NCBI RefSeq assembly: GCF_027286325.1
Contig: NZ_CP114588.1
Location: forward strand, 310,001 to 374,000
Length of the DNA stretch: 64,000 bases
Direction of reading: 5' to 3'
DNA from: Salinivibrio kushneri
GTDB taxonomy: Bacteria; Pseudomonadota; Gammaproteobacteria; Enterobacterales; Vibrionaceae
Shown one piece after another: positions 1 through 12,193 of this stretch. Made by a program: the position numbers and the translations under genes. The notes below the pieces were generated by a model, which ran no database searches, was not told where the DNA came from, and saw only the letters and a list, made by a program, of their open reading frames with translations. Position 1 is the stretch's first letter. The number at the start of each line of letters is the position of its first letter.

Positions 1-34
1 TAGGCTGCCTTTTTGTGTCTGGTTTGACGAATGG

Positions 35-1060
35 TTAGTCGTCGCTCTCGACCGCGACAAGGGTGTCGAGTGGCCAACGCGGCTGCGCTTTTACACCTAA
101 ACCCATGTGTTCGCCATTTTTAAGCCGCTGCATGCCCGCATAAGCGATCATCGCGCCATTATCGGTACAAAACTCAGGGCGAGGATAGAACACATCGCCG
201 CCGCGCTTTTGCGTCAGCGTCTCCAGCTTTTCCCGTAAATGACGGTTGGCGCTCACGCCGCCAGCGACCACTAAGCGATTAAGACCGCATTGGTCGAGCG
301 CACGCTTACACTTGATAGCCAGGGTATCGACCACAGCATCTTGAAACGCATAGGCAATATCAGCGCGGGTTTGTTCGTTGGTGTCATTGGCGGCAATGGT
401 ATTAGCGGCAAAGGTTTTTAACCCTGAGAAGCTAAAGTCTAAACCGGGACGGTCAGTCATCGGGCGTGGAAAGGTAAAACGGCCGTGGGTCCCGTTTTCT
501 GCCAGTTTAGACAGCAAGGGCCCTCCCGGATAGTCAAGTCCCATCAGCTTGGCGGTTTTATCAAACGCCTCACCGGCGGCGTCATCAATTGACTCGCCAA
601 GAATGCGGTATTGGCCAATGCCTTTTACTTCGACCAATTGTGTGTGGCCACCGGAGACTAACAGAGCGATAAACGGAAACGGTGGAGGATTGTCCTCAAG
701 CATCGGGGCGAGAAGGTGGCCTTCCATATGGTGAACGCCCACAGCGGGGACTTGCCAAGCATAGGCCAGACTTCGACCAATGGTTGAGCCCACAAGCAGG
801 GCACCGACCAACCCCGGACCAGCGGTATAGGCAATACCGTCAATCTGGGCGGGAGTGAGGTTTGCCTCAGCCATGGCCTCTTTAATCAGCGGCAAGGTTT
901 TCTTAACATGATCACGCGAGGCAAGTTCAGGCACCACACCACCATAATCGGCGTGAAGCTTAACCTGGCTGTAAAGTTTATGTGACAAAAGGCCTGCGTG
1001 GTCGTCGTAGATGGCGACGCCGGTTTCGTCACAAGATGTCTCTATGCCTAGAATGCGCAT
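35..1060 (-). CDS. tsaD: TsaD, tRNA N6-threonylcarbamoyladenosine synthase catalytic subunit
   Basis: This is the catalytic subunit that, with TsaB and TsaE, transfers the threonylcarbamoyl group to A37 of ANN-decoding tRNAs. The protein opens with [14 protein letters not shown], the ASKHA-type N-terminus of the Kae1/TsaD family, and carries the metal-binding HMEGH motif near residue 110. An upstream in-frame start would add 15 residues, but the ATG at 1060 was chosen because a GAGG ribosome site lies 5 nt before it and the resulting 341 aa match the family. It diverges from rpsU, the usual arrangement in gammaproteobacteria. Confidence 0.96.
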   Translation of the reverse strand: MRILGIETSCDETGVAIYDDHAGLLSHKLYSQVKLHADYGGVVPELASRDHVKKTLPLIKEAMAEANLTPAQIDGIAYTAGPGLVGALLVGSTIGRSLAYAWQVPAVGVHHMEGHLLAPMLEDNPPPFPFIALLVSGGHTQLVEVKGIGQYRILGESIDDAAGEAFDKTAKLMGLDYPGGPLLSKLAENGTHGRFTFPRPMTDRPGLDFSFSGLKTFAANTIAANDTNEQTRADIAYAFQDAVVDTLAIKCKRALDQCGLNRLVVAGGVSANRHLREKLETLTQKRGGDVFYPRPEFCTDNGAMIAYAGMQRLKNGEHMGLGVKAQPRWPLDTLVAVESDD

Positions 1061-1207
1061 CATAACCTCAGAATAACAGCCGATAGATCGAGTGCTTACA
1101 GTCATTGCCCACGTATAATGTGATGACCAAAGCGAAGAAGACAGTGTCAGCGCAGGCTGACCGTGCGCGCAATCTTACATGGCTTAGAAGTAATTCGCCA
1201 GATGCGC

Positions 1208-1237
1208 TTTACAATCGCCCCCTATTCGGATTAGAAT
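1208..1237 (+). promoter_or_regulatory. Candidate sigma-70 promoter of rpsU
   Basis: TTTACA (1208-1213) and TAGAAT (1232-1237) are separated by 18 nt and lie about 75 nt before the rpsU start. This would drive the rpsU-yqeY-dnaG-rpoD cluster. It is a match by eye, with no transcript evidence. Confidence 0.5.
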
Positions 1238-1310
1238 TTCGCACCATTTTTAATCAAGGCTGGCCAATTGTTCGCCAGCAGTAACTGACAACCCCCGAGG
1301 TGAAAGGCAC

Positions 1311-1526
1311 ATGCCAGTAGTTAAAGTACGTGAAAACGAACCATTTGACGTAGCACTGCGTCGCTTTAAGCGCTCTTGTGAAAAAGCAGGTATTCTTTCT
1401 GAAGTTCGCCGTCGCGAGCACTTTGAAAAGCCAACTACCGTTCGCAAACGCGCTAAAGCTGCCGCTCAGAAGCGTCACCTGAAGAAGTTGGCACGCGAAA
1501 ACCAACGCCGCGTACGTCTGTACTAA
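1311..1526 (+). CDS. rpsU: 30S ribosomal protein S21 (bS21)
   Basis: This encodes 71 residues beginning [20 protein letters not shown] and ending in the basic tail RRVRLY typical of bS21. The protein sits near the 3' end of 16S rRNA on the 30S platform and helps initiation. A GAGGTG ribosome site lies 9 nt before the ATG. It is the first gene of the macromolecular synthesis cluster, followed 24 nt later by yqeY and then by dnaG and rpoD. Confidence 0.98.
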   Translation: MPVVKVRENEPFDVALRRFKRSCEKAGILSEVRRREHFEKPTTVRKRAKAAAQKRHLKKLARENQRRVRLY

Positions 1527-1550
1527 TAAAGACAGATTCAGGAAGGTGCT

Positions 1551-1994
1551 ATGGAATTGCTTGAACGTTTAAAAGACGCCCAAAAAACGGCGATGAAACA
1601 AAAAGACAAGGCGCGTCTAGGGACGCTCCGCCTTGTTTTGGCAGCCATTAAACAGCAAGAAGTGGATACCCGCCAGTCGCTCAGCGACGAGGATATCTTG
1701 GCTGTGCTGACCAAAAATGTGAAGCAGCGCCGTGATTCCGTAGCCCAGTACCAAGCAGCCGGTCGTGATGATCTTGCCGAGACAGAGCTTGCCGAGATTG
1801 CGGTGATAGAAGAATTTCTACCCCAACCTCTAAGCGATGACGAGGTCGATGCATTGGTGAAAGCAGCGGTTGAAAAATCCGGTGCATCGTCAATGCAAGA
1901 CATGGGCAAAGTGATGGGGATATTAAAACCCCAAGTTCAAGGTCGTGCTGATATGGGAAAAGTAAGTCAACGTGTTAAAGCACACCTAGGCTAA
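1551..1994 (+). CDS. yqeY: GatB/YqeY domain protein
   Basis: This is a 147-residue single-domain protein of the GatB/YqeY family, starting MELLERLKDAQKTAMKQKDK and containing the typical LLPQPLSD-like segment (here EEFLPQPLSDDEVDAL). The domain is related to the tRNA-binding tail domain of GatB, but the role of free-standing YqeY is not well defined. It lies between rpsU and dnaG, as in many vibrios, and a GGAAGG ribosome site precedes the ATG. Translation coupling with rpsU is possible but not shown. Confidence 0.93.
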   Translation: MELLERLKDAQKTAMKQKDKARLGTLRLVLAAIKQQEVDTRQSLSDEDILAVLTKNVKQRRDSVAQYQAAGRDDLAETELAEIAVIEEFLPQPLSDDEVDALVKAAVEKSGASSMQDMGKVMGILKPQVQGRADMGKVSQRVKAHLG

Positions 1995-2010
1995 CCTTTT
2001 CCCACTCTAT

Positions 2011-2050
2011 AACAAGCCGTGCTTTCCTATTTTGGACGGCGCGGCTTGTT
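2011..2050 (+). other. Stem-loop between yqeY and dnaG
   Basis: AACAAGCCG (2011-2019) pairs perfectly with CGGCTTGTT (2042-2050) around a 22-nt loop. Only a poor T tract follows, so this may be a weak terminator or processing site that lowers dnaG output relative to rpsU, as is known for the E. coli operon. The function is inferred. Confidence 0.45.
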
Positions 2051-2077
2051 TGCTTCTCTCCCTATAAATTTCAGGTT

Positions 2078-3829
2078 ATGGCAGGCAGAATCCCGCGCGC
2101 ATTCATAGATGACTTGCTTTCACGTCTCGACATCGTTGAGATCATTGATGCACGGGTCAAGCTTAAGAAAAAAGGCAAAAACTACAGTGCCTGTTGCCCT
2201 TTCCATAACGAAAAGACGCCTTCATTTAGTGTAAGCCAAGACAAGCAGTTTTATCACTGCTTCGGGTGTGGTGTGCACGGCAATGCCATTGACTTTGTGA
2301 TGGAGTTCGAGCGACTCGAATTTCCTGATGCGATCGAAGAGCTTGCTGGCACGCTAGGTTTAGAGGTACCTCGTGAGCAAACAGGAAGCGGCAACACGCG
2401 TCCTAGTATGCCTAGTGATGACAAGCGTCAGATCTACGAGATGATGGAAGCCATTGCCCGTACCTACAGTGGCGAACTACGCACTGAAGCCGGGCAAGTG
2501 GCCATTGATTACCTCAAACAGCGTGGCCTATCCGGAGAAGTGGTCAAACAGTTTGGTATTGGTTTTGTCCCAGATAAATGGGACACCATTAAACGCCGCT
2601 TTGGTCGCAATCAGGCGGATATTCGTCAGTTACTGACCGCGGGTATGCTGATTGAGAACGATAACGGTCATAGCTACGACAGGTTCCGTGGCCGCGTGAT
2701 GTTCCCCATCCGTGATCGCCGTGGGCGAGTAATTGGTTTTGGCGGGCGCGTATTAGGTGATGGCACGCCCAAATACCTCAACTCGCCAGAAACGCCGATT
2801 TTCCATAAAGGGCGTGAACTATACGGCTTGTATGAGGTGATGCAACGCTATCGTCATCCAGAGCGTATACTCGTGGTAGAAGGGTACATGGACGTGGTCG
2901 CGTTGGCGCAATTTGGCGTGGATTATGCGGTGGCCTCTTTGGGCACCTCGACCACGGGGGAGCACATTCAAACCCTTTTCCGGCAAACCGGTACTATACT
3001 GTGTTGCTACGATGGCGATAGGGCTGGGCGTGATGCTGCTTGGCGGGCTATGGAGCAAGCGTTGCCTTATATCCAAGATGGCCGGCAGTTAAAATTTATG
3101 TTTTTACCCGACGGTGACGACCCTGACTCGATCATCCGCCAAGAAGGCAAAGAAGGGTTTGAGCAGCGTCTTGGCGAAGCGCAAAGTTTATCGACCTTTA
3201 TGTTTAACACCTTGCTCAAGCAGGTGGATACCAGTAGCCAAGAGGGCAAAGCCAAACTGGCCAACTTGGCGGTGCCACTGATTGAAAAAGTGCCGGGTGA
3301 TACGCTCCGTCTTTATTTGCGTAATACCTTAGGTCAGAAGCTCGGGATTATGGATGACCATCAGCTGGATACCTTGATTCGTCGTCAGGGACAGCCGGTG
3401 AAAGTCCATGGCCAGCCAGATATCAAGCGTACACCGATGCGTGAGGTGATTGCGCTACTCGTGCAGTACCCTAAACTCGGCCAAGAAGTACCGCTGTTGC
3501 CCTCGGCCGACACCATTGATTTACCTGGGTTAGCGTTGTTAAACCCGATCCTTGAGATTTGTCGACAGCGCCCCCATATCACTACCGGTCAGTTGCTTGA
3601 GCGCTGGCGGGGAACGAAACAAGAGCCCTTGCTAGCCCGCTTGGCTGGCTGGGATCTACATGTTGACGATGAAAATGCGTCAGAACTTTTTTGCGATTCA
3701 CTGGATAAAATACTCGCCCAGTGTGTCGAACAACAAATAGCCAAGTTGCAAGCGAAGTCAAATACCGTCGGCTTATCAGTCGAAGAGAAGCGGGAACTGA
3801 TGCTACTGATACAGAGCCAGTCCGTTTAG
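2078..3829 (+). CDS. dnaG: DNA primase DnaG
   Basis: DnaG synthesises the RNA primers for replication and binds the DnaB helicase through its C-terminal domain. The 583-aa protein has the N-terminal CHC2 zinc finger (Cys40, His43, Cys61, Cys64), a catalytic core with a TOPRIM segment beginning VVEGYMDVVAL near residue 265, and a C-terminal helicase-binding region. Length and domain order are normal for the family. It lies between yqeY and rpoD in the classical rpsU-dnaG-rpoD cluster. Confidence 0.98.
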   Translation: MAGRIPRAFIDDLLSRLDIVEIIDARVKLKKKGKNYSACCPFHNEKTPSFSVSQDKQFYHCFGCGVHGNAIDFVMEFERLEFPDAIEELAGTLGLEVPREQTGSGNTRPSMPSDDKRQIYEMMEAIARTYSGELRTEAGQVAIDYLKQRGLSGEVVKQFGIGFVPDKWDTIKRRFGRNQADIRQLLTAGMLIENDNGHSYDRFRGRVMFPIRDRRGRVIGFGGRVLGDGTPKYLNSPETPIFHKGRELYGLYEVMQRYRHPERILVVEGYMDVVALAQFGVDYAVASLGTSTTGEHIQTLFRQTGTILCCYDGDRAGRDAAWRAMEQALPYIQDGRQLKFMFLPDGDDPDSIIRQEGKEGFEQRLGEAQSLSTFMFNTLLKQVDTSSQEGKAKLANLAVPLIEKVPGDTLRLYLRNTLGQKLGIMDDHQLDTLIRRQGQPVKVHGQPDIKRTPMREVIALLVQYPKLGQEVPLLPSADTIDLPGLALLNPILEICRQRPHITTGQLLERWRGTKQEPLLARLAGWDLHVDDENASELFCDSLDKILAQCVEQQIAKLQAKSNTVGLSVEEKRELMLLIQSQSV

Positions 3830-3922
3830 AAAGTAGCCAGCAAAGGTGACATTTGTTAAAATTGGCGGTTTGCGTTTCCGCATACTAAATTCTTCACTCA
3901 GACCCGAAGTTGGATATCGTCT

Positions 3923-5770
<1,848 letters not shown>

Positions 5771-5797
5771 TGACTCGGTTTCAAACTATCCAATGAG

Positions 5798-5826
5798 AAA
5801 GGCGAGCCAGATGGCTCGCCTTTTTG
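5798..5826. terminator. Bidirectional terminator between rpoD and mgtE
   Basis: AAAGGCGAGCC and GGCTCGCCTTT form a perfect stem around AGAT, followed by a T tract on the plus strand. On the minus strand only the three A's of AAAGG supply T's. It lies in the convergent gap between rpoD and mgtE. Confidence 0.85.
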
Positions 5827-5872
5827 TTTCTTGTGTGTCGTGGCAGGTGCACACACACCGTGGTTGTCACTG

Positions 5873-7240
5873 CTAAGTGATAAACAAGGTAGCCAGCCCC
5901 AAGAAGGCGAGCAGACCGACCACATCGGTGACCGTGGTGAGCGCCATCCCACCGGCCAATGCCGGATCAATATTGTATTTTTTCAGTAGCGTGGGGATCG
6001 CCACCCCAGCAATACCCGCGACAAACAAGTTGACCATCATCGCCCCTGAGATGATCAAGCCCAGCTCAAGGCTGCCTTTCCATAACACCACGACACCGCC
6101 AATGATCATCGACCAGACTAGGCCGTTAATCATGCCAACGGTGGCTTCCTTGGCCAGCAGCCAGCGGGTGTTGGAGTCACCAATATGGCCAACGGCCAGG
6201 CCGCGAATCACCAAGGCAACGGTCTGGTTACCGGCCACACCGCCCATTGAGGGGACAATGGTCATCAACACCGCGATGGCTGCCATTTTATCCAAGGTGC
6301 CTTCAAACATGTTGGAGACCGAGGCCGCGGTTAACGCTGCCAGCACGTTGATCCCCAGCCAAATACTGCGGCGACGCGCACTTTTAAACGCGGGGGCAAA
6401 GGTGTCTTCCTCGTCATCGAGGCCGGCCATGCTCATCATCGAGTGCTCAGCATCTTCACGAATAATGTCGACCACATCATCAATGGTGATTCGACCGACC
6501 AAGTGGTTGTGCTCATCCACCACGGGGGCTGAGACCCAATTACGGCGTTCAAACAGGCTGGCGACATCACCGTCATCCATGGTGACGCTGATCGCCTCAT
6601 CCGGCGCATCCATAATGTCAGCGATATCAGTGTCCGGTTGATTCACCAACAGGGCACTGATCGGCAAATTACCAATCAAGCGGCCGTTTGGGTCGATCAC
6701 ATACAGCGTATCTGTGGTGTCGGGTAACTCACCGCGCATCCGTAAGTAGCGTAATACCACATCCACGGTCACATCATCACGAATGGTGATGACGTCAGTG
6801 TTCATGATCCCGCCAGCAGACTCCTCGGGGTAAGACAGGGCTTGCTGTACCCGCGTCCGGTCTTGGGCATCCATTTCCGCCAGTACGTCTTGGGAAACGT
6901 CTTGCGGTAGGCTACGCAGCAAGTAGGCCACATCATCGGTTTCCATTCCCTCTGTCGCTGCCGCGAGCTGATCAGGGGCCATGCGAACCATGATGCCGTC
7001 TTTCACATCTTCTGAGAGCTCATCAAGGATCTCACCTTGATCTTCCGGGTCGGTGAGCTGCCAAAGTACCAGGCGTCCTTTCGGTGGAGAGGCCTCTAAA
7101 AGATGAGCCGTGTCTTCTGGCTCCATGTCCTCGAGCATACGGCGTACGCGCACAAACATGCCTTGCTCAAGCAATTGAGTGACTTCTTGGAGCCGTTGGT
7201 GGGTTAGGTTACTTTGTTCTTGTTCTAATGTTTCTGCCAT
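5873..7240 (-). CDS. mgtE: Magnesium transporter MgtE
   Basis: This is a 455-aa inner membrane Mg2+ channel. Residues 1 to about 130 form the MgtE N domain, followed by two CBS domains (around TDVITIRDD and IMDAPDEAISV) and a C-terminal five-helix membrane domain with the PSMGGVAGNQT segment near the pore. The start at 7240 was chosen over one 7 codons upstream because GGGGGAG lies 6 nt before it. It converges on rpoD and lies downstream of ptsO with about 130 bp between, so it probably has its own promoter. Confidence 0.95.
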   Translation of the reverse strand: MAETLEQEQSNLTHQRLQEVTQLLEQGMFVRVRRMLEDMEPEDTAHLLEASPPKGRLVLWQLTDPEDQGEILDELSEDVKDGIMVRMAPDQLAAATEGMETDDVAYLLRSLPQDVSQDVLAEMDAQDRTRVQQALSYPEESAGGIMNTDVITIRDDVTVDVVLRYLRMRGELPDTTDTLYVIDPNGRLIGNLPISALLVNQPDTDIADIMDAPDEAISVTMDDGDVASLFERRNWVSAPVVDEHNHLVGRITIDDVVDIIREDAEHSMMSMAGLDDEEDTFAPAFKSARRRSIWLGINVLAALTAASVSNMFEGTLDKMAAIAVLMTIVPSMGGVAGNQTVALVIRGLAVGHIGDSNTRWLLAKEATVGMINGLVWSMIIGGVVVLWKGSLELGLIISGAMMVNLFVAGIAGVAIPTLLKKYNIDPALAGGMALTTVTDVVGLLAFLGLATLFIT

Positions 7241-7368
7241 CGGCCACTCCCCCAAATGCAATGACTAAAATTCTAACCTAATCAGGGGAGTCTGTCGCAT
7301 GACAAATCGGTGATAGACGGGATTTAGCACCATTCACCGCGCTGGTCAGCGCAGTGGTTGCGGAGGCG

Positions 7369-7644
7369 TTAGCTGTCTTCGTCGAAGCCGGCTTCAAATA
7401 ATGCTTTCACGGCATCGAGGGCAGGTGATGCTTGTGGACCGGTGGCTGACACGGTAATGGTTTCACCTTGCGCGGATTCCAGCATCAGCATTGCCATCAC
7501 ACTGTCAGCGGTGGCGGATTTATCCGCGCTTTGCAGCACCACATCGGCATCATACGCTTGCACCAGTTCAACCAGCTTGATGGCGGCGCGTGCATGCAAG
7601 CCTAAACGGTTGCGAATGCACACTTGAGCCGATACCGAGGTCAC
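7369..7644 (-). CDS. ptsO: NPr, HPr-like phosphocarrier of the nitrogen PTS
   Basis: This is a 91-aa HPr-fold protein with the phosphorylated histidine at position 17 in the context GLHARAA. NPr passes phosphate from EI-Ntr (PtsP, not in this window) to EIIA-Ntr (PtsN), which is encoded two genes upstream. The start overlaps the rapZ stop by 4 nt, so the two are translationally coupled. The order hpf-ptsN-rapZ-ptsO behind rpoN is the standard gammaproteobacterial rpoN cluster. Confidence 0.95.
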   Translation of the reverse strand: MTSVSAQVCIRNRLGLHARAAIKLVELVQAYDADVVLQSADKSATADSVMAMLMLESAQGETITVSATGPQASPALDAVKALFEAGFDEDS

Positions 7645-8492
7645 TGTTTTTGCTCCAAGGTACGGTGACGCGTTTGCACTTGCTCGCCCAGCTCTTGGAA
7701 GTAATCCGACAGATACTGCGCCACATAGACAGAGCGATGTTTTCCCCCGGTACAGCCAATGGCCACAGTCACATAGCTACGATTGTTATTCTTAAGTGCA
7801 GGAAGCCACGACTCGAGGAAGCCTTTTATTTGCGCCACTAACATGGCCACATCAGGTTGGGCGGCGAGAAACATACGCACGGGCTTCTCGAGCCCTGTAT
7901 GAGGGCGAAGCGCGGGCTCCCAGTGTGGGTTGGGGAGAAAGCGCACATCAAACACATAATCGGCATCGGCCGGTAAACCATGCTTAAAGCCGAACGATTC
8001 AAACACCATCACCAAGTCGCTACTTGTGCGCCCCAGTACCAGTGAACGGACAGACTCACTTAAGTCGTGAATCGATAAGCCCGTGGTGTTAATCACCCGA
8101 TCAGCGTGCTCTTTAATCGGCGCCATTTGCTGCTTCTCAGCCTGTATGGCCTGCTCTAACGAGAGGTTGTGTCGAGTGAGGGGATGCAACCGACGGGTTT
8201 CGCTGAAACGTTTAATCAGATCTTTATCGTCTGCATCTAAATAGTACACAGTGACATCGCAGATTTCGCGTAGCGCCGCCAAGGTGTCGGCAACTGGCTC
8301 TTTAGCGTTAGGAAGATTGCGAATATCGAGACTGACCGCAATTTTGGCGTCGGCATCGTCTTGCGAGACCACAAAGTCACGCAGTAAGTTGACGGGCAGA
8401 TTATCGACGCAATAGTAGCCAAGATCCTCCAGTACCCGCAACGCCACTGATTTTCCTGAGCCGGAACGGCCACTGACAATTTTTAGCATCAT
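7641..8492 (-). CDS. rapZ: RapZ, RNase adapter protein
   Basis: RapZ binds the small RNA GlmZ and presents it to RNase E, linking cell envelope precursor levels to glmS expression. The 283-aa protein has a Walker A motif (GRSGSGKS, residues 8-15) and the conserved C-terminal GCTGGKHRS motif of the RNA-binding domain. It lies between ptsN and ptsO, with a 4-nt overlap into ptsO. Confidence 0.96.
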   Translation of the reverse strand: MMLKIVSGRSGSGKSVALRVLEDLGYYCVDNLPVNLLRDFVVSQDDADAKIAVSLDIRNLPNAKEPVADTLAALREICDVTVYYLDADDKDLIKRFSETRRLHPLTRHNLSLEQAIQAEKQQMAPIKEHADRVINTTGLSIHDLSESVRSLVLGRTSSDLVMVFESFGFKHGLPADADYVFDVRFLPNPHWEPALRPHTGLEKPVRMFLAAQPDVAMLVAQIKGFLESWLPALKNNNRSYVTVAIGCTGGKHRSVYVAQYLSDYFQELGEQVQTRHRTLEQKQ

Positions 8493-8517
8493 AGTTCGCT
8501 CCCGTCAGCGTTGCCCA

Positions 8518-8961
8518 TTATTGAGTAATGATATTGTACAGTTCTTGGTCTGAATTGGCATTTCGTAGTTGACGACACAGCTTTTTGTCATTCAGCTTCT
8601 CGGCAATCGCAGACAGGGTTTGCAGGTGTACTTTGCACTGTTCGTCCGGTACTAGCAGCGCGAAAAGCAGATCAACGGGTCGTTTGTCGACGGCATCAAA
8701 CTCAATCGGCTCGGCGCATTGTAGCAGCACGCCCACGGCATGTTGGCTGTCGAGGGTGCGGCCATGGGGAATGGCAATGCCTGCCCCAATGCCGGTGGTG
8801 CCCAGCTTTTCGCGGCTTAGCATGCATTCAAACAAAGTTTGTGCGTTGGTGCCTAGCTTGTCCGCAGCAACCTGGCTGATAATTTCCAGGGCGCGTTTCT
8901 TGCTAGAGCAGTGGACGGCACTGCGGGTGCAGTCCACTGACAGTACTTCTTTCAGTTCCAT
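8518..8961 (-). CDS. ptsN: EIIA-Ntr, nitrogen PTS regulatory protein
   Basis: This is the 147-aa terminal phosphoacceptor of the nitrogen PTS, a soluble EIIA of the fructose/mannitol family. The active histidine is His66 in GIAIPHGR. Its phosphorylation state regulates potassium transport and other targets in relatives. It sits 3 nt downstream of hpf and 25 nt upstream of rapZ in one minus-strand transcript. Confidence 0.96.
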   Translation of the reverse strand: MELKEVLSVDCTRSAVHCSSKKRALEIISQVAADKLGTNAQTLFECMLSREKLGTTGIGAGIAIPHGRTLDSQHAVGVLLQCAEPIEFDAVDKRPVDLLFALLVPDEQCKVHLQTLSAIAEKLNDKKLCRQLRNANSDQELYNIITQ

Positions 8962-8964
8962 AGC

Positions 8965-9252
8965 TTAGTGCTGTTTGAGCTTTTCTTTGTGTTTACTCAG
9001 TTGCTTGACCAGCTTATCGGTCAGCCCATCGATGGCCGCATACATATCATGCGATTGTGCTTTTGCATGGATCTCCCCGTTGTTCACGTGGAGCGTTGCT
9101 TCTGCAATCTGGTCGAGCTTTTGGACATTCAGTACAACATGGACATTATTAATGTGCTCGAAAAAGCGCTCGAGTTTAGCAAACTTGGTCTCCACATACT
9201 CGCGTAGTGGTGGCGTGACGTCGACAGACTGTCCGGTCAGATTGATTTGCAT
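8965..9252 (-). CDS. hpf: Ribosome hibernation promoting factor HPF
   Basis: This is a 95-residue short-form HPF beginning MQINLTGQSVDVT, the family N-terminus. It occupies the mRNA/tRNA channel of the 30S subunit and promotes 100S dimers in stationary phase. The ATG at 9252 was preferred over a much longer upstream frame because AAGGAAAG precedes it and the family length is restored. It lies directly downstream of rpoN, as in E. coli and vibrios. Confidence 0.95.
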   Translation of the reverse strand: MQINLTGQSVDVTPPLREYVETKFAKLERFFEHINNVHVVLNVQKLDQIAEATLHVNNGEIHAKAQSHDMYAAIDGLTDKLVKQLSKHKEKLKQH

Positions 9253-9277
9253 ACACACTTTCCTTCTGTTGAGGCGC

Positions 9278-10753
9278 CTATAGCAGACGCTTACGCTGGT
9301 TTGACGGCGCAATACCCAGTGACTCTCGGTACTTAGCAATGGTCCGTCGTGCAACTTTAATGCCTTGCTCGGCCAGCAATGTGGCAATCTTACTGTCGCT
9401 AAGCGGCTTGTTAGCCGGCTCGTCAGCGACCAATTTTTTGATCAGTGCGCGAATCGCTGTGGATGAGCACTCGCCGCCATTGTCGGTACTGACGTGGCTA
9501 GAGAAAAAGTATTTCAGCTCGAAAATACCGCGCGGCGTATGCATGAACTTTTGCGTGGTGACACGGGAAATGGTTGACTCATGCATATCGACATCCAAGG
9601 CGATGTCGTTAAGCACCATCGGCTTCATCGCCTCTTCCCCGTACTCAAAGAAGTCGTGCTGATGTTCGACAATACAGCGTGCGACCTTCAGCAAAGTGTC
9701 ATTACGGCTCTCCAAACTTTTAATTAGCCATTTGGCCTCTTGCAAGTGTGAGCGAATAAATTGGCTATCAGAGGGGCTACAGCCATTACGGCCATAAGCG
9801 GCGTACTGCTCGTTCACTTTGAGCTTGGGCACGCTATCGGGGTTAATTTGGACCACCCACTGACCTTGATGTTTAAACACGGAGACATCAGGCACCACGT
9901 ATTCGGCCTCATTGGTCACAATGAGGTTGCCTGGGCGTGGCTCGAGGCTATGGATCAACTGCATCACGGATTTAAGCTCAGGCTCTTTCAGGCGGGTTTC
10001 ACGCATTAACTGGCGATAATCACGGTTGGCGAGTAAGTCCATGTGCTCGGTCAGCACCTTCCGCGCTTCCTCAAGCCACGGGGTATCGGCATCGTATGTC
10101 GCCAGTTGCAGCATTAAACATTCTTGCAGTGAGCGAGAGGCGACGCCTAGAGGATCAAAATGTTGCACACGTTTAAGCACGGCCTCGACTTCGTCGAGCT
10201 CAATCTCTTCGCTGCCTAAGCTATCTAAGATCTCTTCGGTGCTCACTGACAGGTAACCTTGGTCGTCCACTGCATCAATGATCGCCATCGCAATCACCTG
10301 ATCGTTTTCGGAGAAGGGCGTGAGCTCGAGCTGCCATTTCAAGTAGTCGTAAAGCGTTTGGGTGGTTTCGCCTTGATAAACCGGTTGGTCATCGTAACCG
10401 CTCGCCCCGACGCCCGTATTGCCTGTGCCGGCAGAGTATAAGTGATCCCAAGTGGTATCGACGGGGAGATCGTCCGGCATTTCGTTTTTTTCAAATGCGT
10501 CAGACGTTTCCATGGTGTCCGCACTGGCGGTCGCGGTTTCTTGTGCGCCCGCGTCTTGATCATGGGGTTGCTCGCGCTGATTGGCCTCTTGCTCTTGGCC
10601 TTCGTCATGCTCCAACAGCGGATTGCTTTCCAACGCTTCTTGGATTTCCTGTTGCAAGTCCAGCGTCGACAGTTGCAACAGACGGATCGCCTGTTGTAAC
10701 TGCGGTGTCATTGCGAGTTGTTGTCCAAGCTTAAGCTGAAGCGTGGGTTTCAT
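9278..10753 (-). CDS. rpoN: RNA polymerase sigma-54 factor RpoN
   Basis: This is a 491-aa sigma-54. The glutamine-rich activator-interacting region I ([19 protein letters not shown]) is followed by an acidic linker, the core-binding region and the C-terminal DNA-binding domain with the RpoN box [10 protein letters not shown] close to the end. In vibrios it controls flagellar, nitrogen and quorum-sensing genes. A minus-strand terminator lies upstream, between lptB and rpoN. Confidence 0.98.
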   Translation of the reverse strand: MKPTLQLKLGQQLAMTPQLQQAIRLLQLSTLDLQQEIQEALESNPLLEHDEGQEQEANQREQPHDQDAGAQETATASADTMETSDAFEKNEMPDDLPVDTTWDHLYSAGTGNTGVGASGYDDQPVYQGETTQTLYDYLKWQLELTPFSENDQVIAMAIIDAVDDQGYLSVSTEEILDSLGSEEIELDEVEAVLKRVQHFDPLGVASRSLQECLMLQLATYDADTPWLEEARKVLTEHMDLLANRDYRQLMRETRLKEPELKSVMQLIHSLEPRPGNLIVTNEAEYVVPDVSVFKHQGQWVVQINPDSVPKLKVNEQYAAYGRNGCSPSDSQFIRSHLQEAKWLIKSLESRNDTLLKVARCIVEHQHDFFEYGEEAMKPMVLNDIALDVDMHESTISRVTTQKFMHTPRGIFELKYFFSSHVSTDNGGECSSTAIRALIKKLVADEPANKPLSDSKIATLLAEQGIKVARRTIAKYRESLGIAPSNQRKRLL

Positions 10754-10795
10754 AGAGGCTGTACACCTTTCCTTATTTCAACGACCAAAGAGGTT

Positions 10796-10827
10796 AAAAA
10801 CGCTTGCTCTGGCTATCAGGGCAAGCG
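10796..10827 (-). terminator. Terminator between lptB and rpoN (minus strand)
   Basis: On the minus strand CGCTTGC and GCAAGCG form a 7-bp stem followed by a run of five T's. It would end or attenuate transcripts arriving from the lpt/kds genes, so rpoN may have its own promoter further downstream. Confidence 0.65.
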
Positions 10828-10925
10828 CTCTTTATTAACTATAGCCATGATTGGCAGTTTTTAGCGTGAGCAAGTCCACTATATTTTACCCCAACCGACC
10901 CACTGAGCTGGGGTGATTGGATCCA

Positions 10926-11651
10926 TTACAGTTTGAACTGATCACCCAAGTAGACCCGTTTAACATGCTCATCGTTGAGCACTTCATCAGGGGTACCGTG
11001 TGCAATCAAGTGTCCTTGGCTGACAATGTAAGCATGTTCACAGACACTGAGCGTTTCGCGCACATTGTGGTCGGTAATCAGTACGCCCAAGCCACGATCA
11101 CGTAAATGTTCGATGATTTTCTTGATATCGATTACCGATATTGGGTCGACCCCGGCAAACGGTTCATCTAGCAAAATAAACTTCGGGTTAGCGGCTAAGG
11201 CGCGTGCAATTTCTACCCGGCGGCGTTCACCCCCCGATAAGGCCATGCCCAGGCTGTCACGGATATGCTGGATATTAAACTCATCGAGCAAATCTTCCGC
11301 TTTGTCCTGACGCTCTTCTTTGCTCAGAGACTTGCGGGTTTGCAGCACTGCCATCAGGTTATCGTAGACGCTCAGCTTGCGAAATATCGAGGCCTCTTGT
11401 GGCAAGTAGCCAATCCCCAGGCGTGAGCGGTTATGCATCGGCTGAATGCTAATGTCTTTATCATCGATATAAATGGCCCCTTCGTCACGAGCGACCAAGC
11501 CGACAATCATGTAAAACGACGTGGTTTTACCCGCACCGTTAGGGCCTAAAAGACCAACAATTTCACCGGATTTCACTTCCAAGCTGACATCGGCGACCAC
11601 TTTTCGCCCTTTATAACTTTTTGCCAAATTGGCCGCTGTAAGTGTTGCCAT
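10926..11651 (-). CDS. lptB: LptB, LPS export ABC ATPase
   Basis: This is a 241-aa ABC ATPase with Walker A (GPNGAGKT), the signature [15 protein letters not shown] and Walker B ([13 protein letters not shown]). LptB powers extraction of LPS from the inner membrane together with LptFG, which is encoded at 58.6-60.7 kb in this same window. It is 8 nt downstream of lptA. Confidence 0.98.
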   Translation of the reverse strand: MATLTAANLAKSYKGRKVVADVSLEVKSGEIVGLLGPNGAGKTTSFYMIVGLVARDEGAIYIDDKDISIQPMHNRSRLGIGYLPQEASIFRKLSVYDNLMAVLQTRKSLSKEERQDKAEDLLDEFNIQHIRDSLGMALSGGERRRVEIARALAANPKFILLDEPFAGVDPISVIDIKKIIEHLRDRGLGVLITDHNVRETLSVCEHAYIVSQGHLIAHGTPDEVLNDEHVKRVYLGDQFKL

Positions 11652-11659
11652 GTCGCCTC

Positions 11660-12193
11660 TTATTGCGCGTCTGTCGTGGATGAATCCTTGGAGGAGGACT
11701 CTTTGGTACTTGGCTGCAAAATGGTGGTCACCCGTTTGGTGCTATCACTTTCTGCCACAAGCTGTTGCTTGTCGATTTCATAGGTGATCACATTGCCCTC
11801 TACTTGGTTACCACTTTGCTCGAGCATCGCATTGGTCGACATTTTGAGAAACTCATTGCCGACTTCGTAGCGTAGTTTGTTGGCTTCGCCATGAATCTCT
11901 TTGCCATCGTCCATGGTTTGCTCAAACGTGGCCGGCTTACCATAGGCTTCGATGGTTTCATCACCCTCTTGGCCTTGGGGGCGAATCACGATCAGTTTAT
12001 CGGCCAGGATTTTAATGCTGCCTTGGGTCAGCACCACGTTTTGGGTAAAGGTCACCGTGTTTGTGGCCATATCTAGGTGCTGGCTTTCTGACTCTATATA
12101 AATAGGTTGCTCAGTATCACTGCTTAGTGCCAGTGAGTAATGCGACAGCAGCAACATGGCACCTGCCAGCGCTTTAACGAGGGGTCGTTTCAT
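11660..12193 (-). CDS. lptA: LptA, periplasmic LPS bridge protein
   Basis: This is a 177-aa exported protein with an N-terminal signal peptide ([22 protein letters not shown]) and an OstA-like beta-jellyroll starting at PIYIESESQ. LptA oligomers carry LPS across the periplasm between LptC and LptD. The start at 12193 has GAGG 5 nt upstream and overlaps lptC by 20 nt, as in E. coli. A start 5 codons earlier is possible but lacks a ribosome site. Confidence 0.94.
   Translation of the reverse strand: MKRPLVKALAGAMLLLSHYSLALSSDTEQPIYIESESQHLDMATNTVTFTQNVVLTQGSIKILADKLIVIRPQGQEGDETIEAYGKPATFEQTMDDGKEIHGEANKLRYEVGNEFLKMSTNAMLEQSGNQVEGNVITYEIDKQQLVAESDSTKRVTTILQPSTKESSSKDSSTTDAQ

Noticed and set aside
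5877..6641. 254-codon plus-strand open frame opposite mgtE.
   Set aside because: It is antisense to a complete, well-conserved mgtE and its product is low-complexity; it is a shadow frame.
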